The notes below the pieces were generated by a model. It was not told where the DNA came from and searched no databases. It saw only the letters and a program-made list of their open reading frames with translations. The translations under genes were made by a program, and so were the position numbers. Below are positions 36,252-47,248 of a stretch of DNA of 64,000 nucleotides, piece by piece. Source of the stretch: Whalleya microplaca (lineage: Eukaryota; Ascomycota; Sordariomycetes; Xylariales; Xylariaceae). Every line of letters starts with the position of its first letter. Within the stretch, counting starts at the first letter, position 1. The stretch is from assembly GCA_022497155.1 (NCBI GenBank), contig MU385748.1:248001-312000 (forward strand), in the 5' to 3' direction.

Positions 36252-38929
36252 ATGCCTCCTCCCGAACAGCTTCAGCCAGAGCCTGCTAGCCCTCTCATTG
36301 CATCAGAGGCTACCACTTCGTCCGACCATGACCCCGCCATGAGCCATCCAAAACCTATGGGTCTGCCAGACACGTCCGAACTGACCGCCAAACCCGTCTC
36401 AGACTCACCGAGGCCCGAGGAGTTGGGCGGTGAGAAGGATGGCGAAGTCAACCCCGGAACGTCAGGGCCAGGTGCCCTCGATGGCAGGCCTGCCCCGACT
36501 CAGGGCAACTCCTTAATCGAGAACGCCTCTTCGTCTTCTTCTTCTTCAGATCAAGCGACACACGAGACGACTGCTGGAGCTAATCATGCTTTAAGTTTCG
36601 GCTCCGGCTCTGGCTCCAATCAGATTCCTGAACCCGCTCTGCCAACAGACTCTATGGATTCCTCCGTTGTGACTCTTAAGCCTTCGAGGCCGCAATATCT
36701 AACCATCGAAACTCCCCCATATGTTGACCCAACTCCTCCCACTCCACGCGGATCCGAACCGCCGTCACGAACCCATTCTACCCACCGATCTGCCGGGCAT
36801 GGCCCTGAACCGTCACCAACCCGATCCGACGCGGGATACGATGAGAGGCGGTATATAAGCGAGGATGAACAAGAGGGGAATTCCCGCTCGGAAATCCAGA
36901 GCATAATGGAGCAGTTTCCCGAGGACGGCGGTGGCCCAGGGGAGGCCGAAGTCATGAGCCCGCGCTTAGAGATCACCTCGCCGCTTCTCAATAGTCCTCC
37001 GATGCAGCACCCACCGCGAAAGTCCAGCCTCGAACCCCTGACGCCGAGTATTGCTCAGCAATTACAGGACATGCAAGGTCTAGGACTTTCGAACGCATCA
37101 CCGACAAGCACACGATCGAAAGAGAAATTGCGGGAGCCTGAAGACCAGGGCCCTCCAGTCCCGCCGAAAGATGGCCCATCCAACGAGAAGATGCCTAGCG
37201 CAGGCTCCCCTGTACCGTCAACGGCACCGCTGCATCGGCCGCCGCCCCCAGAGCCAGAGCCTGAACCGGCTCTGCCCTTCGACTTCCATCGATTTCTAGA
37301 ACAACTTAAACACAAGAAGGCTGATCCCGTAGCAAGGTATCTCAAGTCCTTCTTGTCGGAGTTTGCCAAGCGTCAGTGGATGGTGCATGAACAAGTCAAG
37401 ATCATCAGCGATTTTCTTGCGTTTATTGCCAACAAGATGGCGCAGTGTGAGGTGTGGAGCGAAGTCTCAGATGCAGAGTTCGACAACGCCCGAGAAGGCA
37501 TGGAGAAGCTGGTCATGAATCGGCTTTACACACAGACCTTCTCACCTGCGATACCTGCTCCTCAGCCTATCCCCGGCGCAAAACCAAAACGTCGTGGGGG
37601 CGATCGGCCGATGGGACCAGGGCGACGAGGGCAACACCAGGAAGACGTAGAGAGAGATGACATCCTGGCGCAGAAGATTGGTATATATAGCTGGGTCCGA
37701 GAGGAGCATTTGGATATTCCTCCTATCAATGACACCGGCAAAAGATTTCTTACTCTAGCACAGCAAGGTGAATTACTCCACGATATCATTTCTACAATGT
37801 TGCCACTAACAACTATGACTATAGAACTTTTGAAAATCAAGTCCTACAGAGCGCCTCGGGATAAGATTATCTGTGTTCTTAATTGCTGCAAAGTTATATT
37901 TGGTACGGCTGCAAGAATATTTCACTTCGTATAATACTAACTATCGTGTCAGGGCTCCTGAAGCATAACAAGTCGGACTCGTCGGCCGACTCATTCATGC
38001 CCCTTTTAATCTATGTCGTGTTGCGGTCAAATACCGACCACCTAGTTTCTAATGTTCAGTACATATTGCGATTCCGCAATCAGGAAAAGCTCGGGGGAGA
38101 AGCGGGATACTATCTTTCATCTCTGGTAAGGCCAAGCTAAGTCTAACGTCGGAAGTAGCTCTCCGCTTATAACGCTTCTAGATGGGTGCTGTGCAGTTCA
38201 TCGAGAACATGGATCGCACCACCCTAACAATCTCCGATGAGGACTTCGAGAAGAACGTGGAGGCTGCCGTATCCGCCATCGCAGAAAAGCACCGCACAGA
38301 CGAGCCCCCAGAGGCGCCCCAACCGCAACAATCCGAGAAGGCAGGGCTGCAATCGGGGCCCTCCTCCACGCGTCCATCGTTCGACGTCGACGGCTCGAGC
38401 ACGCCCCGCCGGTCGACGTCATCCAACGACGGCGACAACTCCAGCGAGGAGGGCCCCGCGATCTCGGGCCTGCTCCGCTCGATCCAGAAGCCGCTGTCCT
38501 CCATCGGCCGCATCTTCTCAGAAGACACCGGCGGCGTCGGGCCCAGCACGAGCACCTCCCCCGCGCGCACGCCGCAGCCAGGAGGCAGCACGCCGTCCCG
38601 TCTCAGCCCGCGCCCCAGCACCGACACCCGCCCCTCGGACGAGGCGCGCCAGAAGATGTCGGCGCAGGAGGCGGCCGCGAGACAGGCTAGTGCGGAGAGC
38701 GCCGAGGCCCAGCGCCTGCATCGCGCGGAGCATAATAATGTCGTGGAGACCCTGGCTGGGATGTTCCCGGATCTGGATCGGGAGGTCATTAGCGATGTCG
38801 TCTATCAGAAGGAGGGAAGGTAAGTTTCAATCTGCGGCTCCGTGGTGGTATATTCCCCCCCCTTTGCTAATATCTCGTGTGTACAGAGTTGGCCTCGCAG
38901 TCGATGCGTGTCTGGCCCTAAGCGCATAA
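36252..38929 (+). CDS. vps9: Vps9-domain guanine nucleotide exchange factor for Rab5
   Basis: Activates Rab5/Vps21 GTPases on endosomes. Exons 36252-37767, 37825-37902, 37953-38125, 38182-38819 and 38887-38929 give 815 aa. The first 330 residues are Pro/Ser-rich and disordered. A helical bundle follows (FDFHRFLEQLKHKKADPVAR, LSEFAKRQWMVHEQVKIISD), then the catalytic VPS9 domain with LTLAQQELLKIKSYRAPRDK, ICVLNCCKVIFG, ADSFMPLLIYVVL, NVQYILRFRN, and GYYLSSLMGAVQFIENMD. The last about 45 residues (HNNVVETLAGMFPDLDREVI...VGLAVDACLALSA) form a CUE ubiquitin-binding domain, the same order as yeast Vps9. The first intron is 57 nt, in frame and stop-free, so retention would insert 19 residues at the edge of the VPS9 domain. 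Confidence 0.95.
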
Positions 38930-41581
38930 TTACAACCTAATCGGAAAACCGTGTGTTCTAGCATGTAGAAACCTTGTGGGCGGTGCAAAGCGGTTCTATC
39001 AAGTTGCGACAGGTTAAACTAGTAGGGGGGTTGGTTTGGGGGAGTGATGGTGTGTGAATCTCGGCCAGGGTCTGTCTCAGACGCGTCAATCAATCATCGA
39101 CTGTAGTAAGTTAAGTAAACTATGTTGCCTACATAGAACTTCTTGTTTTGGGGGGGGGGGTCTTTTTTGGTATTATCGGCATCTATCGGCGTGAATCCTC
39201 AATAATACCCTGTTTCTACGCACGCATTTATTTACCTACCTGCCTTTGGTTGGTGGTGGTGGTGGTGGTGGTGGTTGCCTGATATTTGTTTACTATATGC
39301 ATGCATCGCTTGCTAGGTGCTAGGGAGATAATATTACACTATATAAGCAGGCGTGCTCGTCGTTGCCACGCTGGGTGGGATGGTTTGGTTTTCGTGGGTC
39401 GCTCGGGCAGGCCAGATCTAGATGGTTTGTAGGCACTGTGGAAGTTGGTGGGTAGAATGCCAAATCCCCTTTAATTCGCGTAGAGATATACGCTGTGGAA
39501 GTTTTGTCGTATACTACGCCCTACCCGACAGTCTTGTTGCTCTGTGAACTGAGGAGTATAAAACTTTGCAGATACTGCTTCCCCTTTATCAAACTGGGCA
39601 AGGTCATCGTGCCGGTTCACGTCAGATTATATTAAACCAAAAGGGAGCTGTTATCCGCTCTTGGCTGTTCGGTTCACGGCGTAGATGGCTTTTGTATAAT
39701 CCACCATTAGGCTATGGCTCTGGCGATCTCGGCTCGATAGGAGTAGAATGTCTAGATATCGAGTCCGAGCAGCGTAGTCATGCCCATTTAGCTAGACTAG
39801 AAGAAATGTCTGTTGAAGTATCGAACAGTGGGAAATTCTCTGATTTGCTAAACCTCACACCCCGTGTTTATCCCTAGAGGCCCTGGCTGAGTGTCTGCCG
39901 CTCGTGCTAAAGATGGGCAAGAAGTACTAGCAATATTCGAGCGCCGCGCGCAACATGCCGGCGACTTTAAAAAGGGGGTGTCTAGAGATGCTGTGCGGTG
40001 GAAACAAGGCGTGTGTGCGTTGTGGTAATAGATACAGAAAAGCGGCATGGCCGCCAAAGTCAGGAGTGTATATACAAAGTAAATAACAAACACCTGGATG
40101 AGCAGTACCAGCATGTTCAACAGAAAAGTGAAGACGGCGAGGACGTGCTCTTTTCTGGCTGTTGAGGGGGCTTAATGTGTAGGGTATTGGATAGGTGTGG
40201 CAATCATCGTTCCACGCAACGCACCTAGGCGACAACTGATACATGTCATTTGAGATGAGTATATGATGTATTACAGAGAAAATGACGTGTCCCTTGGCTT
40301 ATGGGAGGGGTGTGTAGTCAATGTCAAATCATGCGATATTACTGATTCAGTGGCTCGGAAAAGAAAGCCACAGTACTGGGCCCTGGCAGAGTCAGCGAGG
40401 ATGGAGTAACCTCAAAGGGAACTCACGTCCTGCTTCAAGCAACCCTGACACATCGTTATAATTAGTGATAGATCAACCTTCATACCTGACAACTCGCAAG
40501 ATGTATTCTGGCTGTCAGCTGTAGTATGCTAAAGTCATCGAGTACGTATTCCGTGGTGTTCTGTTTGTCGAAATATAAGGCGGCGCCTATTAGACTAAGA
40601 AATTCGTGACTTTGTAAGCCTGAACCATTTCCTAGGTTGCGCATGAAGACAACTTATAAGGCTGGTGACTTCTGATGTGTTTGGCCTCGTCCTTGGTGAG
40701 GTCCCAGTGATCGAGGCCATTATCTAACTGTACCTGTATATTCAAAGATTATGCATTTCCGTGTAATGTTAATGATGAAGAGCTAGTTTATAAAAGTCCA
40801 AGCCCATTCACATTTCCTAGCTTCATTTGTCCAGGATAGTGACTTCATGACATGTTGAAGTACTTAATCGTAAGTGGTATTGTTTGTAGTGATAAGTTGA
40901 ACTTTTAAAACTCAATTAACATTAATGCAACATAACATCTCAACAATTCAAAGGATAAGGGAAAATATTTGGGCTTTTTATAAAGGTGTTTGTTCACTCT
41001 CTCGTGTTTTATGAAACAAGGCGCCATTATACTAGTAGAGCCCCTTCAAAAGAAACGTATCACCTTCATGAAGCCTTCTACCGAGTTTTAAGGCATTATA
41101 GTTGTATGTACAACAATTAGAGGCATGGTTATTGATGATGGTATACGTAGCTATATTATTGATTTGTATCCTGACGTGTGTATGAAAGCCATGAGTAGGC
41201 CGCAATGCCAGGAGTGCATGTTACATGCTACCCAGATGGAATCAATACAACACGGGTATGATCTATGTCTGAGTGACTATCGAGTTATCAATAAGTAGTA
41301 TGACGCATGTTTGCTCCCAGAAATGGCCCAGTCACCTGGCACTATTACACTAATGGTCGGTTAGCAGTTAAATCAGTATGCCTGTATTCTATTACAGTCA
41401 GGGGCAAATTACTGACTTAAGTCCACGTCGAAATCATAGCATATAAATCACTTAGCCTTTGCTGAGCTGGTTATTCAAGTTTTATATACCCGCAATAGTA
41501 AGAGTTCATCAACACCTCAACTCATTAAATAGGCATCGCAAACATTGATCACCAACCACACGCATTATCTCGGTGTATACT
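38930..41581. other. gene-poor region with simple repeats
   Basis: 2.65 kb after VPS9. It includes an 11-base G run (39150-39160) and eight TGG units (39251-39274). The short open frames at 39560-40250 lack any motif and some start only at CTG, so I do not call them. Further on the sequence is AT-rich. A TATA-like TTTATATAC near 41480 fits the next small gene. Confidence 0.5.
39251..39274 (+). repeat. (TGG)8 microsatellite
   Basis: Eight perfect TGG triplets in the VPS9 downstream region, about 90 bp after an 11-G homopolymer. Confidence 0.9.
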
Positions 41582-42028
41582 ATGTGCATACGTTACGCAA
41601 GGTATCAAGGCCTCTGTGGGCATATGGTTGAGGGATTCTTCTGGGTTTTGTGCCAGGAAGTTAAAAATGGACAGCCCTGTAAATGCGAGATTAGGAAGAA
41701 CAAGCACTGTCCACCGGGCCAGGTACCATTTGATCATGATTACTGCACCCAGTGTTGGTATTCCGGCCAGTGGGACCACAATATAGAGGCACGATATCAA
41801 AGAACGAGGGCATTCTGCATCGTCGACATGAACGAGACCCAAAAACTGCAACTCGGTTATATGCATGCGACCATAAAATATTGGTACGGGATTCCTGGTG
41901 TCCTGAGGGACCGCGTGCATCAAAGGGTGATGGATAGGTGGAGGTACAGACGCGAGCTCTCTGACATCGAGACGGAGATGGATGTAGTCGGTGCGGCAGC
42001 GTTCCCATTAAATCAAAGAATGATTTGA
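41582..42028 (+). CDS. Cys-rich small protein; 3' end replaced by MITE sequence
   Basis: A 148-aa single-exon frame from the ATG of MCIRYARYQGLCGHMVEG. Likely zinc-binding residues are C2, C12, H14, C24, C33, C35, C43, C55 and C58 (ending CTQC), followed by a basic, aromatic helix-rich half (YWYGIPGVLRDRVHQRVMDR). It resembles many short fungal C-x-H/C-x-C proteins of unknown function. The last eleven codons are MITE-derived: the element begins at 41997, after the codons for VVGA. On the far side of the element the target duplication is followed in frame by codons for S-T-D-E and TAA (42297-42299). The ancestral protein was therefore about 142 aa, and the insertion swapped four C-terminal residues for ten new ones. 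Confidence 0.65.
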   Translation: MCIRYARYQGLCGHMVEGFFWVLCQEVKNGQPCKCEIRKNKHCPPGQVPFDHDYCTQCWYSGQWDHNIEARYQRTRAFCIVDMNETQKLQLGYMHATIKYWYGIPGVLRDRVHQRVMDRWRYRRELSDIETEMDVVGAAAFPLNQRMI

Positions 42029-42277
42029 TTTGATCCAAGGGCTTCTTTTTATATTTAATTCCCTTGGTTCTTTCAAATATTTTCGAGTTTATTTTCCTGG
42101 ATGGTGATAGTTCCTGATGTGTCAATTATTAGCCAGATGCCTTAACCCTTGCCGAGCACTAACCACCATTCGTGTCCGTAAGCCTTCAAGGGCATTCAAG
42201 GGGCATTTTAATAATTACCAATCAAATCAAACGGGAATTGTGATTATCTGATTTGATTCGATTTGATGGGAACGCTG
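41997..42277. mobile_element. hAT-type MITE, 281 bp, with 8-bp target duplication
   Basis: Terminal inverted repeats: left CAGCGTTCCCATTAAATC, right (inward, minus strand) CAGCGTTCCCATCAAATC. Further ATCAAATC/GATTTGAT words lie at both ends. Flanking 8-mers are CGGTGCGG (41989-41996) and CGGTGCGA (42278-42285), seven of eight identical. Ends starting CAG and 8-bp duplications are hAT features. There is no coding capacity, so it is a non-autonomous element that inserted near the 3' end of the Cys-rich gene. Confidence 0.85.
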
Positions 42278-42285
42278 CGGTGCGA

Positions 42286-44013
42286 GCACGGATGAGTAAA
42301 CCAGCAAAGCTCAGAACCTTGACCTTACCATGTAGTTAGATATCAAGTTAGTTGCAGATTACACTTGTTTGAAAAATGAAAAAAGTCTGCAAAAGATGTT
42401 TGTATCTGTCGGATAGTAAGTCTGCCTTGAGGCTGGCGGCATCATAAAGGTCTGTGGCTTGAGTTCGACATGTGACACCAGACTAGCGAATGAAATCATG
42501 GAATGCTTTGTTACAATTCGTTGATTTCCATATTCAGGCGATGTCAGGTGCTGTGGTTTTATTACAGTAGTACTTATATTGGTTATACACAGGTAGTGAT
42601 CAAGAGATAGTCCTTCATAAAACAATTACATCACATACCACTTCAAAGTTATAGCTTTGGGCTGAATGATACTAATAGGTACTATGGTGGCAACCCTTGT
42701 GTCGAAACTCAAGAGTATCAATGGTGGTACTAATTGCGACTCAGCCGTAAGAGTTAGCTTTATAGATGTATGATATGCCTACAGTTACATTAGGATTCTA
42801 CGAAATCATATTGGGCAAACCTGTAAGATTTATTTTACGAATATAGCTTCATTTCTAATCTAGGGAACAAGAAATACTACATAGGTATTACGAACTCCAC
42901 TTAAAAAATATTGCCTTATAGTAAAACTTAAAGGCTTTAACTATGGAGTCCAGTAAATAATTATATTAGTTGCTTAAATGTGTGAAGCTGCCAGATTAAC
43001 CATGAATATAGTGTTTTATTCCTGCCTTATTTATAATTATAAAGCCTATTACATGCCTGGGAAGAGAAAACGAGTACTCCTTATGAATATTTATGAATAT
43101 TTATATATAACAATTTGTGAATTAGTTTAAATTTCGTTAGATAAATGACTTAACAGCTGGCAGGTTACACTTTAATATCTTTCCTTAGTAATATTGTTGG
43201 AATAACGCTTAGTTTAGCCGTACGATTAGGGGTAGCTAACTAAGCTACCCTAGCGCGAAAAGATTTTCATATCTTCTCCGCACGAGGAATTCCCTTACTT
43301 TCTTTCGTAAAGATATATAGCAATATAGACCAATTGCAACCCAATTATTCGCGCGATACCTATACCATGGTATAAAGCCCATTCAACAAATACCTTCATT
43401 GCTTATGCACTAAACAAGGTCTCCTTTCCCTTAAACCTTGTGTTCTATGCAATGTGATTAATCTGAATAGATCTTTAGTCCCTAATACCTTTTATGTGGG
43501 ATACATGGCTAGCTACGTTCAGGGGTAACTTTACACAACGGGGATAATATTCACCTCATATAGCACGAAAATGATAACGCTTTTTCGGTGACTAATCCTG
43601 CGACATGAAACGCGTAATTGGTGGACAATATAGCAGGCAGCTTTGTGGGATAATATAGCGATGTCTAAGTCCTTTCAATGATGCACAATAATCCCAAGGT
43701 AATGAATAATTAAGTTTTGTGTTGCTTTAAAGGTTGTCCTTTAGGTGGTGTTACCGTTCTTATTGTATACAACTTTGTTCATTCCCAGTTAGGTTGTTAA
43801 TTGGTAGGCCATAGGTAGACGGGGATAGTTGGAGGTAAACAGTTTTTTATTAATACTTAAACATAACAAAACATTATACTCTTAAATATACTTACTTTAA
43901 AACATAAACAGTTAAACAAATTGCTCTAAACAAATCGCATAGATAAGCAGAACATACCGGATAATAGAAGAGGTTGGGTAGAGGGTTGTTCAGAAAGGCT
44001 TGCCCTTCACTGC
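42286..44013. other. AT-rich gene desert
   Basis: 1.7 kb with no coding signal, beyond the remaining codons of the interrupted gene at 42286-42299. Contains a short tandem duplication of TTATGAATAT near 43080. Confidence 0.55.
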
Positions 44014-45306
44014 TTAACCTTGAACAGGAGCTGCGGCAGGGGCATCTGGAATTGCAAAAGTGTCGGCAGTTAGAGAGTAAAGACGACCACCAGTTTCATT
44101 CCAAATGGCGGCTTCGACTATTTGACGAATAATAGCGTGCTCGCCGGCGTGGCGTGGGGCGTATAGGATTACGAGGCCAGTTGGAACAGGTCGGCGAATT
44201 CCCAGCCACGAATGGAACCAGAACTTCCAGTACCAGACTTCTGTCGCGAAAGGGTGTCGCTCACCGTAGCCCGAGTCAATTACGACCTTGACATCTTCCG
44301 GGTGAAGCACAACATGACTGGTACCATCACGATGAGGGTGAAAAACCTCTCCGCCGAACTCATCTCCAGTATTCCAGGATGCCCGTGCATCCTCCGGGCC
44401 GCCGTTTTCTGTGGTAGGTACCTGAAGTCTTCGTCGCAGAGCCATAAGACCTCCTTCGAGAAACGACGCACGCACCTCTATATGATCCTGGGGTTGCTGC
44501 CCGTCTTGTCCGTTGGCAGCTTCAAGATCGCGCACAATGTCGCCCATGAGACGTTCAAGCTGTGCTTGGGTGTTTGGAGGGGCGCGGAAGTTGACTTGTC
44601 GCTGAGGGGTGACACCGAGGATAGTGGGTCGCTCACCCTCTCGGTGAGGAAGGGTATTGAGGCGACCGCGGTAGGGGTCAGCCATCGGAGAGACTCTTGG
44701 CGGGGTCATCACGTCAACGTTAGCAAACCAAGCCCGAATACGTGCTGTTGCCCATCCGTTAAAAGTCGGAGGGCTACCACCACGCCCAAGGTCCTTGAAG
44801 GTGATGTAATAATCACAGTAAAGATAATTACACCACTCATAGACAAATAGCAAGATATAAGCAGGCATGAAGGTACCCCAGAAATATCCAGCACCGTCGA
44901 TTCCCGTGGTGAACCACTTATAGGCTCTAGTCATTGGCGCAACGATAGAAAGCCCTTCAAACCAGACATTTGCAGTCGTTTCCTCGATCACTTTTGCTGC
45001 GTTGGCGGCTGTTTCTTCGGAGACGAGCGCCTTGCAAGAGTGGCCAAGGCAAAAGTTAGCAAGAAAAGATGCCAAGAAGGGAATGGATGCCAGTACTAAG
45101 AGAAACCAGGTCTTCCCAACCCGTAGATGCCTACGTAACCTGTCGAGAGCGTGTAGAAGGGCTAGAAACTTCAATAGTGGAGTGAAGAGCATATTGAAGA
45201 GAAGCGTGTGCACGAAAATAGGGGGTCCAACATGCGGATGGGATAGAGCCCAGGCCACGCCAACTGAAAGCCCGCCGGAGAGAATACCGGTAATTGTAGA
45301 AACCAT
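44014..45306 (-). CDS. membrane protein with C-terminal luciferase-type domain
   Basis: A single exon of 430 aa with a true ATG. The N-terminal half is membrane-bound, with hydrophobic segments at about 4-24, 28-50, 66-88 and 138-165 (PFLASFLANFCLGHSC, GYFWGTFMPAYILLFVYEWC). A polar, Pro/Arg-rich linker follows (about 180-300). Residues about 310-415 contain DGTSHVVLHPEDVKVVIDSG, YGERHPFA and VILYAPRHAGEHAIIRQIVE. These match the pattern of the domain called 'Luciferase' in fungal and bacterial proteins (DGS.H..L...D......GWGERHP...YAPR). Despite the name, most carriers are uncharacterised and light emission should not be assumed. No neighbouring pathway genes. Confidence 0.6.
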   Translation of the reverse strand: MVSTITGILSGGLSVGVAWALSHPHVGPPIFVHTLLFNMLFTPLLKFLALLHALDRLRRHLRVGKTWFLLVLASIPFLASFLANFCLGHSCKALVSEETAANAAKVIEETTANVWFEGLSIVAPMTRAYKWFTTGIDGAGYFWGTFMPAYILLFVYEWCNYLYCDYYITFKDLGRGGSPPTFNGWATARIRAWFANVDVMTPPRVSPMADPYRGRLNTLPHREGERPTILGVTPQRQVNFRAPPNTQAQLERLMGDIVRDLEAANGQDGQQPQDHIEVRASFLEGGLMALRRRLQVPTTENGGPEDARASWNTGDEFGGEVFHPHRDGTSHVVLHPEDVKVVIDSGYGERHPFATEVWYWKFWFHSWLGIRRPVPTGLVILYAPRHAGEHAIIRQIVEAAIWNETGGRLYSLTADTFAIPDAPAAAPVQG

Positions 45307-47248
45307 TTTGTCTAAGTTGTCTCGGACAGATAGAATCTTAATTGTCTAATAAGTGTTTGTTATTGTTGAGTGTTGAGTGTTGATGATGATGAAAAGGAGA
45401 TAGAGCGTCGAGGGTATGGAAGTGAGTATTTATGTATGAAATGAACGGCAAGGGAATAATCGATTGTTAGTCCACAATGAGATTGTTTTCTATCAATGCC
45501 TTTGTTAGAACCAAAACAGTTCCTTGATGAGCATCGACCTATTATGCGGTCAACAATCTTTTGTATAATAACCTTGTCTTCTTTAACAATCCCATTGTTT
45601 TCCTATAGACATATGGGATAAAGACTTGATCTTTTTATCTCAATTCTGTCATAGTTAGGAGTAGACACCAATTTTAATAAGACCTCACAAATACAAATTT
45701 CAGCTACCTAATCATGCACGTAACTTAATGACATGATTAAGACTTGGAAAGTTTCACATAAAGGTCTATAATATAGCACGTAACGCTATAGAGGGTTATA
45801 TACATCAGTTTATATTAGTAATGTAGCATAGCTAAAAATTGGAGACCACGTAAAGTTGGAAGTGTCGTAATTGACAACTATGATGACAACTAAGTGTATC
45901 TACAATTTCGCATAATTTCGTCGACGAGCTGTAGCCCCCATAGCGACAATGCGCATTTTACGTCGGTTTTCTGCCTGTGAATATATTCCACGGGATAATT
46001 AAGTCAAGAAGCTTAGTGTATGTAGTATGTCTATATACGGAATGTCCGGGCTTAGATAGCCTTTAACCAATTACGGTGTATTATTATTTTTTAACTTGGG
46101 GGGCTTGGCCGTACCTAATCATAGTTGCGGCTATAGGTATAGGGCGAGTTAGATTCAGCTTTCAATGTCGCAATTATTATTCATTCTACCAGTTTATTTG
46201 TCATGCTCGAAGATTTAGGCTTAAACTGACGAAGGAAGGCTGAACCGCCTAGGCTAGTGAAAAGTACCACGTCCGGTAGCTATTTTAGACTACAAGTTAT
46301 AAAGAGCCTCGTTTCTAAGTAGGTTGACTAGAATAAGCTACCTTAATGAACAGCAGCATCTCTAGACCTCTACTGTGCACCGGGTATCAATATTTATGCC
46401 CACTTATTAGGTATACTATGTTCTTGATCTTAGACAATCTTATGAACACCCATCCTCATAAACTGTAGACCAATCTGTGAAACCGTTTTAGTGAATGAAA
46501 GGCGATTCATCAGTCATATAAAACTACCTAGAATTTTGGCGCATGACGGGTTTAAGCTACGAAGTATTTATATTATCTTTGTATACTTCTGTGTGTGATA
46601 GTTAGCTCCATAAGCTAGGGCTACATCCTGCTACATCCTGACCGTTTATTTCTCATAGCAATTCGAGTGCATTGCTATATGGTTATCATGCTTGTATAAT
46701 ACTATTCAGTTATATTTGTAACGACGATAAGATATGTTTCCTCCTGTGTGAATAGGTTGTTCTGGATAGGCTTGCGCGCGTATAATCTTGAGATCTATGG
46801 TATCTTTAAGGTTAGCGCATCTAATGTAGGCAATTTCGGTATCTTCCACTAATAGCGGGGCTGCATATGGCCTATACTCTTTCTAACCAGGTAATGTTTT
46901 ATTGTATCTGCGAACTATCAGAAACAGAAGGAAAACTCCATAGACGTGAAAGAGTCTCACTAGTTTAATCCTTAGTATGTCGAGATCACCATCACCACCC
47001 CGAGCTTGCCCCGCTTCTCGCTGCCATTTCCTAACAAGATAATCGCTTCGTGCCTGCGGTAATTTTCGGTCGCTGTGAAGAACTTAAGTCGCTGCAACCT
47101 TGATCATTTCATTTGGTTCTTGGCACGCACGTCATTCCATGGTTGACAGTCCCAAGCGGAGTGGCTTATATATTGAATGGTGCCGCCGACGTTAGCTTCG
47201 ACATGTCCCAAAACAGAGGACACCAAGAGCATTGAGAAGCATTACAAC
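45307..47248. other. AT-rich gene desert
   Basis: 1.9 kb without coding signal. Contains a 12-bp tandem (CTACATCCTG twice near 46621). An in-frame ATG at 47177 lies upstream of the lactonase start; it would place 24 residues before the signal peptide, so it is not chosen. Confidence 0.5.

Noticed and set aside
39566..39877. 103-codon open frame
   Set aside because: Starts at CTG, no motif, no splice partners, in a gene-poor region.
47177..47248. Upstream in-frame ATG of the lactonase
   Set aside because: Would bury the signal peptide 24 residues inside the protein.
42286..47248. Possible relic retrotransposons in the AT-rich deserts
   Set aside because: No long terminal repeats, polymerase motifs or paired ends could be seen; only low GC.
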